DNA of 41,832 bases from an uncultured Eubacteriales bacterium. GTDB lineage: Bacteria > Bacillota > Clostridia > Christensenellales > Aristaeellaceae. The position numbers were made by a program, and so were the translations under genes. A model generated the notes under the pieces. The model made no database searches and was not told the origin of the DNA. It saw nothing but the letters and a program-made list of their open reading frames with translations. Numbering within the stretch: position 1 is the first letter of the stretch; every line of letters begins with the position of its first letter. The stretch covers positions 1-41,832 of the forward strand of contig CACYGY010000054.1 in the NCBI GenBank assembly GCA_902774025.1. The letters are read 5' to 3'. Positions 35,193-41,832 of the stretch are shown here, one piece after another.

Positions 35193-35220
35193 GAAAACGA
35201 GCCTGAAGGATCAGGCTCGT
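35193..35220 (-). terminator. Terminator of the motor operon (minus strand)
   Basis: A perfect 10-bp stem (35197-35206 with 35211-35220). On the minus strand it is followed by TTTTCTTTG. It lies 13 bases past the last gene of the operon. Confidence 0.88.
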
Positions 35221-35233
35221 CTGTCCATGGGCG

Positions 35234-35716
35234 TTACAGGTCAGAAGTCGAACGCATGGTAAAGGGGATTCCCCAGATATAGTATGTAATGACAAGTTCC
35301 CGCAGGGTATGAGAGTGGACATCCGTGAGAAGGGTAGCCTCCGCGGAGCCTTCCCCCCGGGGAGGAACGGTGCAGGACTGCGCGTCATAGAACTGCAGGA
35401 CGTCCCCTTCCTGAGGGGTGATCTGGATTTCTACCTGATCACAGGGAACGAAGGATCGGTTCAGGAAACTTACCTGATAGGAGAGAAGCTGATAGTCTTC
35501 CGCCCCGCCGGACAGGCTGTCCGCAAAGCGTGTCCCGGTAACGCTCCCCTGTTCCATCTGCTTTCTGACATGTTCAAGGAGTTCCGGGGCATGGAGGGCT
35601 TCCGTGGCGGAAACGCTGACGCGGGTCACGGTCAGCCCGGCATTGAAATACAGATAACCGACACCGATGATGCAGACCAGAAGAAGAATCAGTAAGGTGA
35701 TGCCCAGCGGCTTCAT
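35234..35716 (-). CDS. Small membrane-anchored protein of the motor operon (unknown)
   Basis: A 160-residue protein with an N-terminal membrane segment at about residues 5-24 (GITLLILLLVCIIGVGYLYF). The extracytoplasmic part has alternating beta-strand character (YQLLSYQVSFLNRSFVPCDQ, then VTYYIWGIPF-like strands), suggesting a single beta-sandwich domain. It contains two cysteines (about C92 and C114) that could pair. I do not recognise a family. Its ATG overlaps the stop of the upstream OmpA-domain gene as ATGA, with AGGAGG in front, so the two are translationally coupled. It is probably an accessory part of the same envelope complex. Confidence 0.75.
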   Translation of the reverse strand: MKPLGITLLILLLVCIIGVGYLYFNAGLTVTRVSVSATEALHAPELLEHVRKQMEQGSVTGTRFADSLSGGAEDYQLLSYQVSFLNRSFVPCDQVEIQITPQEGDVLQFYDAQSCTVPPRGEGSAEATLLTDVHSHTLRELVITYYIWGIPFTMRSTSDL

Positions 35717-36735
35717 GGAGCGCCTCCTGCAAGATCGGGGCCGGAATCCGTCATGGTCAGGATCCGGTTCATTTCCTCGATCATTTCAGAATCCTTCAGA
35801 CTGAACTTGAATTCCACCCGGCGGCTGGCCTCCTTATTCTCCGTTCCGTCCGGATTGAGAACAAGATCATTGGAAGAGCGGCCCTTGGCTGTCAGAATGG
35901 TCTGAAGGAGCTGCTGCTGCTGCGGGGGCAGATCCATGGTCAGGCAGTATTCGGCGACTTCCAGCGCCCTAGCCTGACTGAGCTGAAGGTTTTTCAGGAA
36001 TGTGCCGGTGGAGTCCGTGTGACCTTCAATGATGATTTCCCCGACGTAATCCTTGTACTCATCCCCGAGCAGAACGCTCAGATAGACCGGGATAAAGCTG
36101 TTCAGAAGCATCTGTCCATCCTCACGGATATCCGAGGAATTGGTCTGGAAGAAAATCTTGCTGTCCAGAAGGATGTCGCCTGTATTGGGGTCCACCTGGG
36201 CGCTGATTCTATTCTGGGTAAGGACCGCGGAGAGTTCCCGGATGATTCTGCTCCGGACACCCACCATATCTTCCAGCTTCCGGGTCTGTTCATCGAACAG
36301 CTCTTTCTGTGTGCTGAGCTGCAGCTGAAGGGCGTTGAGTTCCGTTTCCCGCATGGCAAGGGTTGCCTTGGCTTCATCCAGTTCGTCCTGCTTGCCGATG
36401 AGAATAATGGTCTGCTGATCCAGCTGCTTTTTCTGCTCCTCCAGGTCCAGCTGAACCTGCGCCAGGGCCGCGGTGGCCGCATCCAGGTCCGACTGCTGGA
36501 GAATCAGAATCACTGCCTGATCCTCAAGCTGCTTCTGCTGACTGGTCAGGAGAATCTGCTGGGATTCCAGCTCCCGGGTCTTGGTCTGAAGCATCTGGTT
36601 GTACTGATAGAGGTTGTAAACCAGAAACAGAACGAACACAAGAACCAGCGCCGCCATGATATCGGAGTAACTGATCCAGCTGGTCCCGCCGTTGCCCCTT
36701 CCGGCACGGCGGTTGTGCACATGCTGCCGCGCCAT
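35713..36735 (-). CDS. OmpA/MotB-domain stator protein, ZorB-like
   Basis: A 340-residue membrane protein. A single transmembrane helix (about residues 22-44) begins SYSDIMAALVLVFVLF and carries D25, the position of the ion-binding aspartate in MotB/ZorB-type stators. A long Gln/Leu/Glu-rich coiled coil follows (about 48-160). The OmpA-like peptidoglycan-binding domain (about 190-320) has FFQTNSSDIREDG, IIIEGHTDSTG, LSQARALEVAEYC and EASRRVEFKF. ATG 36735 is chosen because AAGGAGG lies 7 bases upstream; it starts just past the stop of the channel gene. Together they should form an ion-driven motor anchored in the wall. Its use is unknown; no flagellar or Ton genes are nearby. Confidence 0.88.
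   Translation of the reverse strand: MARQHVHNRRAGRGNGGTSWISYSDIMAALVLVFVLFLVYNLYQYNQMLQTKTRELESQQILLTSQQKQLEDQAVILILQQSDLDAATAALAQVQLDLEEQKKQLDQQTIILIGKQDELDEAKATLAMRETELNALQLQLSTQKELFDEQTRKLEDMVGVRSRIIRELSAVLTQNRISAQVDPNTGDILLDSKIFFQTNSSDIREDGQMLLNSFIPVYLSVLLGDEYKDYVGEIIIEGHTDSTGTFLKNLQLSQARALEVAEYCLTMDLPPQQQQLLQTILTAKGRSSNDLVLNPDGTENKEASRRVEFKFSLKDSEMIEEMNRILTMTDSGPDLAGGAP
36355..36570 (-). repeat. Repeated segment in the stator coiled coil
   Basis: Residues 68-92 recur at 103-127 with a 35-residue period (QLEDQAVILILQQSDLDAA against QLDQQTIILIGKQDELDEA). A third, shorter version of the motif LxxQxxxL...QQxxL begins at residue 56. This points to growth of the coiled coil by internal duplication. 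Confidence 0.7.
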
Positions 36736-36737
36736 AC

Positions 36738-38249
36738 TCAGGCCTCCTTGCCGCACAGGCTCTTTTCCATGCGTGCCAGAATCTGTTGAATGCTGCTGAT
36801 ATCCCGGGCCTGCACGTTTCCGCCGCCCTGCATCTGTTCAAGCCCCGAGGCGTAATTCTGCAGAACCTCCCGCATGGTCCTGTCAAACAGACCGAGCGAG
36901 GTGGAAACGCCCTCCACCACGTGCTCCACAAACTGCTGGTAGCTGCCGCTGAGCTCCAGGCTGGCTTCCCGGAGCACGCTGCCCGCCTGACTGACTTCGG
37001 CGGCACCGGAGGAAGAGAAGGCCTCCAGATGCTGGAGATGCTGCTCGGAAATGGCCTGAAACTGGCGTATATTCTGATTCAGCGCCTCCTGAGCGCCGGA
37101 CATGGCTTTCAGAAGCTGTGCCTGATCCTGGGCCATGGACTGGATTCTGCCCATCATGTCCGAAGACCGGGCCTCAAAGGTCTCATCCCGCTGGCGGGCA
37201 TGGGCAAGTTCACGGATATACTGTTCAAACTGATCCAGCACATCCCCGGAAACCTGCTGCATCTTTTCCACTTCATGGATCATGTCCCCGGTTGCGTCCA
37301 GAGCTTCCCGCAGACGCGTGACAGAAACATGCTGGTTCTGGTTCAGCTCGGACATGGTCCGACCGAGAGCAAGAAACTGCCCGTCCAGAGAACGGTTCAT
37401 CTCACTGACGAACTGCCCCACAATCCGCTGCAGACCTTCGATCTGCGCAGCGGTGGCACCCATCATGAAATGCTCCATGGACCGGGTGACCGGCTGCATG
37501 GCCGAACGCACCGCGTTCTCCATGGCGGCGGGGACCTTGACCTGCATGGATTCCTGTACGGTGTTCAGAAGATGATTGCGGTCCTGATTCTGGCAGATCA
37601 TCTGCACGTCATTGTCCAGAGGACGCTGCATGGCCAGGGATGTAAAGGCTTCCGTGAAGTCATCGATGGCCCGGTAGCTGGAACCCTGGGAAATGCGGTT
37701 GAGCATGTTGAACACGAGGGAACAGGACACGCCGGCTACGGAGGTGCCAAAGGCAAACTGCATGCCGTTGAGAAGATTCTGAATGCCGCCCATCATGTTT
37801 TCCGTGGTGGTCACATCCAGACCGGACAGACCGGAGGTCATGCCCATGAAAGTGCCCAGAATGCCAAGACTGGTGAGCAGACTGGGGATCAGCTCCGCCA
37901 GCTGCGCATTGCCGGGACCGTGGGTGACCGTGTCATCGTTGACGTAATCCTCCACATTGCAGGGAAGGCCGCGGCGGTCCAGCTGTTCGGCGTTCTGCAG
38001 GAACCGGAGCCAGCATCCCTTGAGGCGTTTGCCCATGAAGCGCGGTTCCTGCCATACAGGCCTGTCCGGCACGGAACCGGCCTCATCCTGAAGCTTCTTC
38101 ACGGCACTGCGAAGGGAGCGCGTGGTACTCCAGAGGGGAACCAGACACTTGATCACGCCGATGATGCTGACAATGGCTATGGCAGCGTAAACCACGTAAT
38201 CCAGCCAGTGCGGGGAAGCATCCTTCAGAAACGTTGTCAGTGTATTCAC
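36738..38249 (-). CDS. MotA/TolQ/ExbB-type ion channel with long tail, ZorA-like
   Basis: A 503-residue membrane protein. A first helix spans about residues 16-38 (WLDYVVYAAIAIVSIIGVIK). A cytoplasmic segment follows, then the conserved two-helix ExbB/TolQ core: LAELIPSLLTSLGILGTFMG (about 123-145) and MQFAFGTSVAGVSCSLVFNM (about 165-185). From about 200 to the end (300 residues) the protein is helical and rich in Gln, Met and Glu, predicted as a long cytoplasmic tail. MotA, ExbB and TolQ lack such a tail, but ZorA of Zorya systems has it. GTG 38249 is preferred because AAGGGCGGTG lies 7 bases before it; ATG 38270 is the outer alternative. It is first in a three-gene operon with its own promoter. 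Confidence 0.85.
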   Translation of the reverse strand: MNTLTTFLKDASPHWLDYVVYAAIAIVSIIGVIKCLVPLWSTTRSLRSAVKKLQDEAGSVPDRPVWQEPRFMGKRLKGCWLRFLQNAEQLDRRGLPCNVEDYVNDDTVTHGPGNAQLAELIPSLLTSLGILGTFMGMTSGLSGLDVTTTENMMGGIQNLLNGMQFAFGTSVAGVSCSLVFNMLNRISQGSSYRAIDDFTEAFTSLAMQRPLDNDVQMICQNQDRNHLLNTVQESMQVKVPAAMENAVRSAMQPVTRSMEHFMMGATAAQIEGLQRIVGQFVSEMNRSLDGQFLALGRTMSELNQNQHVSVTRLREALDATGDMIHEVEKMQQVSGDVLDQFEQYIRELAHARQRDETFEARSSDMMGRIQSMAQDQAQLLKAMSGAQEALNQNIRQFQAISEQHLQHLEAFSSSGAAEVSQAGSVLREASLELSGSYQQFVEHVVEGVSTSLGLFDRTMREVLQNYASGLEQMQGGGNVQARDISSIQQILARMEKSLCGKEA

Positions 38250-38284
38250 AGAGAGACACCGCCCTTTCATCCTTTACGGGGAAA

Positions 38285-38313
38285 ATTCTACCGAAAACAG
38301 AGCGAAAAGGCAA
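38285..38313 (-). promoter_or_regulatory. Promoter of the motor operon
   Basis: On the minus strand, TTGCCT (38308-38313) and TAGAAT (38285-38290) are separated by 17 bases. Both boxes are identical to those of the DUF4317 promoter. Confidence 0.8.
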
Positions 38314-38401
38314 CCGCGCCTTTCCCTTCGGATGTAACAAAATCAACTCCGGACAGGAAGCCGGGAAAGCTGTGACAGCCATATCCGGCGGGCTTCTTCA
38401 G

Positions 38402-38430
38402 TTGACCCTGATTCCGTTCGATGTTAAAAT
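38402..38430 (+). promoter_or_regulatory. Promoter of the radical-SAM/RNase operon
   Basis: TTGACC (38402-38407), 17 bases, then TAAAAT (38425-38430), 49 bases before the ATG at 38479. Confidence 0.85.
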
Positions 38431-38478
38431 CAGTCGCTGCTGCGTCCGCTGCGGCGGAAATGGAAAGAGGAGGCCTGT

Positions 38479-40344
38479 ATGCAGATGGATTCTGAACGTA
38501 TTGAAGCCATGCTGGAGAAGGTTCAGAAGGCACCGCGGTACATGGGCGGAGAGATGAATGCCGTCATCAAGCCATGGGATCAGACTGCGCTGCATTACGG
38601 TTTCTGCTTTCCGGATACCTATGAGATCGGGATGTCCCATCTGGGCATGAAAATTCTCTACGGCCTTGTGAACGCGCAGCCGGACTGGCTGTGCGAGCGG
38701 TTCTTCATGCCCTGGACGGATATGATTGCCCTGATGAAGGAAGAGGGCATTCCCCTGTTTTCCCTGGAAAGCCGGAAGGCCCTGTGCCAGTTTGACATGA
38801 TCGGTTTCACGCTCCAGTATGAGATGAGCTATACCAACATTCTGGCCATGATGGATCTGGGGGGCGTGACGCTGAAATGCGCGGAGCGGAAGCGGGATGA
38901 GCCCATTGTGGTGGCAGGCGGTCCGTGTGCGTTCAATCCTGAACCTCTCGCGGACTTCGTGGATGCCTTCATGATCGGGGACGGGGAGGAAGTGACCCTG
39001 GATGTGTGCCGGACGATCCAGGCATGGAAGACGTCCGGTCAGGACCGTCAGGCGTGCCTGAAGGCGCTGGCGGAAATTGAGGGTGTTTACGTGCCTTCCC
39101 TGTACGACGTGACCTATCATGAGGACGGGACCATTGCTGCCATGCGCCCCAACTGTCCTCAGGCGCCGGAAAAGGTTCGCAAGTGCATTGTCACGGATCT
39201 GAACAGCGCCTATTATCCCGAAAAGATTCCCGTCCCCTTCACGGAAATCGTTCATGACCGTATCATGCTGGAAATCATGCGGGGGTGTACAAGAGGCTGC
39301 CGGTTCTGCCAGGCGGGGATTCTGTACCGCCCGGTACGGGAGCGCAGTCTGGACCGCCTGCTGGACCTTGCGTGCGAACTGGAGGAAAGCACCGGGTATG
39401 AAGACATTTCCCTTTCATCCCTTTCCAGCGGGGATTACACATGTCTGGCGGATCTGATCCGGGGCCTGATGAAGAAGCTTCAGGATCGCCGCGTTTCCGT
39501 TTCCCTGCCTTCCCTGCGGATTGATTCGGTGCTGAAGGAATCCCTGGAGGAGACGCAGAAGGAGCGCAAGACGAGTCTGACTTTCGCTCCGGAGGCGGGG
39601 ACGCAGAGACTGAGGGATGTCATCAACAAGGGTGTCACGGAAGAGGATCTCATGGATAAGGCCCGGGACGCCTTTGAGGGCGGATGGAGCAGTGTCAAGC
39701 TCTACACCATGATCGGGCTGCCCACGGAAACAGAGGAAGACCTGGCGGGGATCGCGGATCTGGGGGCGAAGGTGACAGCCTGTTACTTCCGTGTACCCAG
39801 GGAAAAGCGGGCCAAGGGCCTGCGGGTGGTGGTCTCCGCTTCCAGCTTTGTGCCCAAACCCTTTACGCCCTTTCAGTGGTGTGCCCAGGATACCCAGAGT
39901 CTTCTCAGGGAGAAACAGGAGATCATCAAGGCACATATCCGGAACATCAAGGGTGTGACCTTTAACTATCATGAATCCAGAACCAGTTTTCTGGAAGCCT
40001 GTTTTTCCCGGGGCGACCGTCGGCTGGGAAGCGTGCTTTTATACGCCTATCAGCATGGCTGTATGCTGGACAGCTGGAGTGAGTGTTTTCAGTATGATGT
40101 CTGGATGCAGGCATTCGAGGCCTGCGGGCTGGATCCCGCCTTCTACGCCAACCGCGTCCGGGGCCGGGATGAAGTATTCCCCTGGGATGTGATCGACGCC
40201 GGCGTTACCCGGGCATTTCTCTGGCATGAGTGGGAAAAGGCCCGGAGGGCGGAGGTGACGCCGGACTGCCGTCAGGGATGCCAGGGATGCGGAATCCAGA
40301 GATATCCGGGGGTGTGTCAGTATGCGAATCGGCGTCGTGTTTGA
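38479..40344 (+). CDS. Radical SAM protein with B12-binding-like N-domain (TIGR03960 type)
   Basis: A 621-residue radical SAM enzyme of unproven substrate. The N-terminal third has a cobalamin-binding-like fold (YMGGEMNAVIKPW, GMSHLGMKILY, GGPCAFNPEPLADFVDAFMI). The cluster motif CX3CX2C is C270, C274 and C277 in RGCTRGCRFCQAG. It is followed by SLSSGDYTCL, TFAPEAGTQRLRDVINKGV and IGLPTETEEDL. The C-terminal third ends in QGCQGCGIQRYPGVCQYANR, a further cysteine-rich stretch. ATG 38479 follows GAGGAGG. It overlaps the next gene by 23 bases. In Clostridia this gene, the TIGR03936 gene and an RNase E/G gene are a conserved trio, suggesting a role in RNA or ribosome maturation, which is not proven. 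Confidence 0.92.
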   Translation: MQMDSERIEAMLEKVQKAPRYMGGEMNAVIKPWDQTALHYGFCFPDTYEIGMSHLGMKILYGLVNAQPDWLCERFFMPWTDMIALMKEEGIPLFSLESRKALCQFDMIGFTLQYEMSYTNILAMMDLGGVTLKCAERKRDEPIVVAGGPCAFNPEPLADFVDAFMIGDGEEVTLDVCRTIQAWKTSGQDRQACLKALAEIEGVYVPSLYDVTYHEDGTIAAMRPNCPQAPEKVRKCIVTDLNSAYYPEKIPVPFTEIVHDRIMLEIMRGCTRGCRFCQAGILYRPVRERSLDRLLDLACELEESTGYEDISLSSLSSGDYTCLADLIRGLMKKLQDRRVSVSLPSLRIDSVLKESLEETQKERKTSLTFAPEAGTQRLRDVINKGVTEEDLMDKARDAFEGGWSSVKLYTMIGLPTETEEDLAGIADLGAKVTACYFRVPREKRAKGLRVVVSASSFVPKPFTPFQWCAQDTQSLLREKQEIIKAHIRNIKGVTFNYHESRTSFLEACFSRGDRRLGSVLLYAYQHGCMLDSWSECFQYDVWMQAFEACGLDPAFYANRVRGRDEVFPWDVIDAGVTRAFLWHEWEKARRAEVTPDCRQGCQGCGIQRYPGVCQYANRRRV

Positions 40345-41005
40345 AAAAGGAGAAAGGCTGAGGCATCTGGGTCATCTTGATCTGATGCGGACCATGCAGC
40401 GCTGTCTGCGCCGCTCCGGTCTTCCCCTGAGTTATTCGAAGGGATTTAATCCTCACATTCTTCTCTACTTTGCCTCTGCCCTGAGCGTGGGTGCCGTGGG
40501 GGAGCATGAGATCATGGAAGTGGACCTGGACCGGAACATGGACGTTTCACAGTTTATGAACCTTCTCTCCGTTTCCTGTCCACCGGATCTCAGGATCCTT
40601 CAGGCCTTTGAAATCCGGGAGGGAACCCCGGCGCTGATGAGTCTTGTCTGTGCCGGGGCGTGGCGCATGGAGGTTCAGGACCCCGTTTCGGATCAGCGCC
40701 TGTGCGGGCAGGTGGACGCCTTTCTTGCGCAGACCACCGTCATGGCCATGAGAAAAACGAAGTCCGGCGAAAAGGAAGTGGATATCCGGCCCTCCGTGTT
40801 TTCCCTGGAGTACAGGGAAGGCATGTATCACATGGTTCTGGAATCCCGCGAGGCCCGGTCCTGCAAGCCGGGAGTGCTCCTGGAGGCCATGTGCCGCCTG
40901 GCGGTCATGGATGTGCCGCGGGTCCGTCTGTGGCGGGAGTATCTTCTGGGAGAAAGGCAGGGAGAAGGGATGGAACGTTTGGAGAGACTGCTGTGCGCGA
41001 ATTGA
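40322..41005 (+). CDS. Radical-SAM-associated protein (TIGR03936/DUF2344)
   Basis: A 227-residue partner of the upstream radical SAM enzyme. In some Bacteria the two are fused. The N-terminus GVVFEKGERLRHLGHLDLMR followed by RCLRRSGLPLSYSKGFNPHILLYFASALSVG is diagnostic of DUF2344. No catalytic residues are known for the family. The 23-base overlap with the preceding gene and 13-base overlap with the next imply tight translational coupling and stoichiometric production. Confidence 0.93.
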   Translation: MRIGVVFEKGERLRHLGHLDLMRTMQRCLRRSGLPLSYSKGFNPHILLYFASALSVGAVGEHEIMEVDLDRNMDVSQFMNLLSVSCPPDLRILQAFEIREGTPALMSLVCAGAWRMEVQDPVSDQRLCGQVDAFLAQTTVMAMRKTKSGEKEVDIRPSVFSLEYREGMYHMVLESREARSCKPGVLLEAMCRLAVMDVPRVRLWREYLLGERQGEGMERLERLLCAN

Positions 41006-41832
41006 TTCTGGGATCCGTGCTTCCCCGCCAGATCGCCCTGGTGGAGGACGGGAAGCTCTGTGAGTGGCATGTGGATCAGGCGGGCGGAGAAACCGGGCGG
41101 ATCATCCTCGGAAGCGTGGAACGCATCGTTCCCGGCATGAAAGCCTGCTTTGTCCGGATCGGAGAAGAGAAAAACGGGTTCCTCCCCATTACCCAAGAAG
41201 AAAGACGCACGCTCCGGTGCGGTCAGGAAATCCTGGTCCAGGTCAGACGGGACGCCCAGGGGATGAAAGGGGCATTCCTGGACCGGCATCCGGTCCTGGC
41301 CGGCCGTTTTCTTCTTTTTCTTCCGGAAGGCAGGGAAATCGGGGTTTCCGCGAAGATTACGGATGAGAATGTCCGGGAGGCGCTGAAACGGACGGGACGT
41401 GCCCTGGCGGGGGATGGCTGCGGTCTGGTCATGCGCACCAGTGCCGCGGATGCCTCTGAGGGGGAAATGCGGGAGGAACTGGAAGAGCTGAGGACGCAGT
41501 GGGAGGAAATCCTGCGGGATTCACGCATGGGAGGAGCCCCCAGGCTTCTGTATGCGGAGGATGTGCTGTCCCGTCTTCTGACCGACCTGATTCCGCAGGG
41601 AATCGGCAGAATCGTCACATCCGATCCGGATACGGCCGAAAGGTTCGGGAAGGTCTGTCCGGTTTCACGGGTGCAGGAGGACCCTCTCAGGCAGATGGGG
41701 CTTTACCGGAAACGGGATCAGGCCCTGCAGCGTCTTGTCTGGCTGGACAGCGGGGCAGGTCTGGTGGTGGATGAGTGCGAAGGTCTGACGGTCATTGACG
41801 TCAATACACAGAAAAAAGTCTGCGAAAACTTT
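40993..41832 (+). CDS. Ribonuclease E/G family protein (3'-truncated by window edge)
   Basis: The first 280 codons of an Rne/Rng-type endoribonuclease, involved in 5S/16S rRNA processing and mRNA decay in other bacteria. It starts at GTG 40993, with GGAG shortly upstream, inside the end of the previous gene. The N-terminal S1-like RNA-binding part is visible (RIILGSVERIVPGMKACFVRIGEEKNGFLPI). A sensor-type region follows, with VMRTSAADAS. At the window edge comes GLTVIDVNT, which contains the first catalytic metal-binding Asp. The second catalytic Asp and the Zn-link lie beyond the window. Its product shares an operon with the radical SAM pair. Confidence 0.93.
   Translation, partial: MRELILGSVLPRQIALVEDGKLCEWHVDQAGGETGRIILGSVERIVPGMKACFVRIGEEKNGFLPITQEERRTLRCGQEILVQVRRDAQGMKGAFLDRHPVLAGRFLLFLPEGREIGVSAKITDENVREALKRTGRALAGDGCGLVMRTSAADASEGEMREELEELRTQWEEILRDSRMGGAPRLLYAEDVLSRLLTDLIPQGIGRIVTSDPDTAERFGKVCPVSRVQEDPLRQMGLYRKRDQALQRLVWLDSGAGLVVDECEGLTVIDVNTQKKVCENF

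Noticed and set aside
35234..38313. A complete Zorya defence system
   Set aside because: Only the motor-like pair is present. No ZorC, ZorD (Snf2 helicase/nuclease) or ZorE-type gene is seen on either side.
36786..38375. A 529-codon plus-strand open frame opposite the channel gene
   Set aside because: It lacks a ribosome site and recognisable motifs and mirrors a well-supported minus-strand gene. Other long antisense frames (for example opposite pckA, 23227-24756, and the SdrD-like gene) are artefacts of the same codon bias.
1..41832. tRNA genes, rRNA, CRISPR arrays, insertion sequences
   Set aside because: No cloverleaf-like GGTTCGAATCC arms in gaps, no regularly spaced direct repeats, and no transposase or terminal inverted repeats were seen on reading.

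Overview
The window looks like a chromosomal segment of a low-oxygen, fermentative member of the Bacillota, class Clostridia. The GC content is fairly high for that class. Reasons for this placement: strong AGGAGG-type ribosome sites, a NifS-type desulfurase next to a rhodanese-less ThiI, a DUF4317 protein, the radical-SAM pair TIGR03960/TIGR03936 followed by an RNase E/G family gene, an ATP-type PEP carboxykinase and a Na+-pumping decarboxylase cluster. Species-level placement is not possible from the sequence alone. I see no tRNA, rRNA, CRISPR array, prophage or insertion sequence.

Layout. 1-2.0 kb: 4-thiouridine/thiamine sulfur transfer (cysteine desulfurase fragment, thiI). 2.1-5.2 kb: lower glycolysis (pgk, tpiA), followed by the wreck of an amidohydrolase gene resembling nagA. 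5.2-6.3 kb, minus strand: yajC and udk. A 629-base stretch without genes follows. 6.9-8.3 kb: a CorC/HlyC-type CBS membrane protein. 8.4-13.05 kb: a 1537-residue secreted protein built of SdrD/Cna-B-like domains. 13.1-17.8 kb: cysS, dnaX and mgtE, with a possible 21-codon leader peptide before mgtE.

17.9-24.8 kb is the metabolic heart of the window. It holds a carboxyltransferase, OadG-like, biotin carrier, Na+-pump beta subunit and OadA-like carboxyltransferase, then pckA. Together these could interconvert PEP, oxaloacetate, pyruvate and acyl-CoA carboxylates while exporting Na+. 24.9-28.9 kb, minus strand: topB and pepF. 29-32.6 kb: DUF4317, a pyruvyltransferase-like gene and deoB. 32.9-35.1 kb: an ArsR-type metal sensor with two metal sites, a cytidylate-kinase-like protein and a secreted SH3-repeat protein. 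35.2-38.3 kb, minus strand: a three-gene operon encoding a MotA/ExbB-like channel with a long cytoplasmic tail, an OmpA-domain stator with a coiled coil, and a small membrane-anchored protein. The pair resembles the ZorAB motor of Zorya defence but has no Zorya effectors. 38.5 kb to the end: the radical-SAM pair and the start of an RNase E/G gene.

Transcription units are unusually easy to read. Eight of the eleven promoter candidates listed pair a good -35/-10 with a 17-base spacer, and perfect hairpin terminators separate most units. The best candidates for new biology are the Zorya-like motor operon, the acidic/proline leader peptide before mgtE, the mixed decarboxylase/transcarboxylase cluster and the decaying amidohydrolase. 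All functions are assigned by reading motifs; no database search was run.
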